Assembly (NCBI RefSeq): GCF_003172955.1
Contig: NZ_QGKR01000186.1
Coordinates: 90,662-154,661 of the forward strand
Reading direction: 5' to 3'
DNA: 64,000 bases
DNA from: Micromonospora acroterricola
Lineage (GTDB): Bacteria > Actinomycetota > Actinomycetes > Mycobacteriales > Micromonosporaceae
The notes under the pieces are model-generated. The model saw nothing but the letters and a program-made list of their open reading frames with translations, had not been told where the DNA came from and searched no databases. The translations under genes and the position numbers were made by a program. How positions within the stretch are numbered: position 1 is the first letter of the stretch; each line of letters starts with the position of its first letter. This document shows positions 62,841 through 64,000 of this stretch, in pieces.

Positions 62841-64000
62841 GTGGCCAGCATCGACGACGCCGCGCACACCGACGCTCCCCGTTCCCGGTCCCGGCTGCGC
62901 GGCGGGCTGGTGACCGTGGGCACGGTGACCGCGCTGCTGGCCGCGATGGGGCTGACCGTCCTCGGGCTGGGCGCGGCGGACAACGCCGTGGCCAACTACG
63001 ACGCGAGTTCCTGGTTGTGGAGCGCGGCGCGCAGCGAGCTGGCCCGGGTCAACGGTGTCACCGCGCGGGTCGACACCCGCACCGAGGTCCCCGGGGCCCG
63101 TCGGCATCCGATGCAGGTCACCCAGACCGACCGGCTGCTGATCCTGCGTGACCTGCAGACCGGGCAGGTCAGCTCACTGGATCTGGCCACCCTTCAGCTC
63201 ACCGCGACCACCCGGACCACCCCGGGCCTGGGCGTGAGCGTCGCCCTGCACGAGGACGCGGCGTTCGTCGTCGACGCCGTGCAGGGCATCGTGCGTCAGC
63301 TCGACCCGCGGTCGCTGGCCCCGGTCGGCGAGCCGGTCCGCTATCCGCCGGGCATCACCGGCGGCACCTTCGACGGCGAGGGCCGGCTCTGGATCGCGGT
63401 GCCCAGCGAGGGCACCGTGTCGGCCGTCACGGCCGCGAAGCTGCCGTCCGCGCCGGCCTCGGCCGCGCCCGCGGGCGGCGGGCTCAGCCCGGAGCGGGTT
63501 GAGACGTACGACGTGGCCGATGCCAGCCACGAGCTGGTGGTCTCCACCCTGGACGACGGGGTGGCGGTGCTCGACCGCACGGCGGGCAAGCTGGTGCGGG
63601 TGCGGCGTGGCGAGGTCCACCTCACGCCGTTGACGCTGAGCGGCCCGGCGGCGCTGCCAGCCCGCACCAGCGGACCGCGGGTCCCGGTCACCGTGTCCGC
63701 CGAGCGGCGGGTGCTGGTGGTGGGTGACAGCGGCGAGGAGCGGGCGTTCACCGTGCCGGGCGACGGCGACGGGCTCAGCCCGGCGGTGGCCTGGGCGGAC
63801 CGCTTCTACTGCGCCGACGAGGCCACCGGCACCATCTACTCCTTCGACGCGGGCGGCCAACTGGTCGACACCATCCGCGGTCGGGCGAACGGGCCGCTGG
63901 AGCTGGAGGTGCGGGAGAACCACCTCTTCATCAACTCCCCGGACGCGGCGACGGCCCGGGTGGTGGACGACAAGCACCAGGTGCGCGAGGTCAACAAGTA
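62841..64000 (+). CDS. Membrane-anchored beta-propeller-like protein, cut by window end
   Basis: GTG 62841 has GGGGAGG upstream. The frame is open to the window end (386 complete codons). An N-terminal membrane helix (GTVTALLAAMGLTVLGLGAA, residues about 28-48) is followed by an extracytoplasmic region with repeated strands typical of YncE-like propellers (LLILRDLQTGQVSSLDLATL, AAFVVDAVQGIVRQLDPRSL, GGTFDGEGRLWIAVPSEGTV, RFYCADEATGTIYSFDAGGQ). Such actinobacterial proteins usually end in FN3 domains, and the neighbour upstream has one. Function unknown. Confidence 0.8.
   Translation, partial: MASIDDAAHTDAPRSRSRLRGGLVTVGTVTALLAAMGLTVLGLGAADNAVANYDASSWLWSAARSELARVNGVTARVDTRTEVPGARRHPMQVTQTDRLLILRDLQTGQVSSLDLATLQLTATTRTTPGLGVSVALHEDAAFVVDAVQGIVRQLDPRSLAPVGEPVRYPPGITGGTFDGEGRLWIAVPSEGTVSAVTAAKLPSAPASAAPAGGGLSPERVETYDVADASHELVVSTLDDGVAVLDRTAGKLVRVRRGEVHLTPLTLSGPAALPARTSGPRVPVTVSAERRVLVVGDSGEERAFTVPGDGDGLSPAVAWADRFYCADEATGTIYSFDAGGQLVDTIRGRANGPLELEVRENHLFINSPDAATARVVDDKHQVREVNK

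Overview
The window is very GC-rich actinobacterial DNA. Gene content and protein style (mycothiol-type ArsC with an N-terminal helical domain, a SigG-like ECF sigma factor, Tat-exported PhoX, many GTG starts, leaderless-looking promoters) suggest the family Micromonosporaceae, probably Micromonospora or a close relative. That placement is inference from protein resemblance, not from a database search.

Layout. (1) 0-9 kb: IS5-type transposase scraps around a sigma factor/hydrolase pair, a broken PAP2 phosphatase, a SulP transporter with a MerR regulator, and divergent zwf and pgi, the latter with a stop codon and a frameshift. (2) 9-29 kb: an arsenic and phosphate region. It holds six ArsR-type regulators (one fused to an ArsC-like domain), two further ArsC reductases, a frameshifted thioredoxin reductase, an ACR3 arsenite pump, an ArsN1/PAT-like acetyltransferase, two FAD monooxygenases, an MFS exporter and a CoA-disulfide-reductase-like flavoprotein. 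The pstSCAB phosphate operon, a response regulator with a degenerate receiver, and the PhoX phosphatase lie inside it. Candidate PHO boxes lie before pstS and before one arsR. The likely logic is that Pst imports phosphate and unavoidably arsenate, ArsC reduces arsenate, ACR3 expels arsenite, and ArsN/flavoprotein/MFS deal with organic or oxidised arsenicals. (3) 29-37.8 kb: a scarred, gene-poor stretch with a broken resolvase, one intact SpoIIE-type phosphatase, fragments of a second one, two ISL3-type transposase remnants and a SRPBCC/HTH pair. (4) 37.8-58 kb: a plant-glycoside utilisation locus. An overlapping minus-strand run codes for two ABC permeases, an intracellular GH78 rhamnosidase, a sugar-binding lipoprotein, GH1 and GH3 glucosidases, then a secreted GH78 and a Tat-exported carboxylesterase. 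A divergent LacI regulator, an HSL esterase, a cutinase-fold esterase with a 28-bp palindromic operator, and a third GH78-like protein follow. (5) 58.6-59.6 kb: the N-terminal part of a tyrosine integrase, an AbrB-type partner and tRNA-Leu(GAG). (6) 59.8-64 kb: housekeeping-looking exported or membrane proteins (TPR/proline-rich/FN3 protein and a beta-propeller-like protein cut by the window end).

Two themes stand out. First, the glycoside locus sits between the two ends of what looks like one minus-strand integrase gene (N-part at 58.6-58.9 kb beside tRNA-Leu, C-part at 37.7-37.8 kb), and a 15-bp direct repeat spans the tRNA 3' end and 30.4 kb. This suggests a 21-29 kb genomic island. Second, at least seven otherwise well-conserved genes carry single-base indels. 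Either the assembly has indel errors or this part of the chromosome is decaying; the sequence alone cannot decide.
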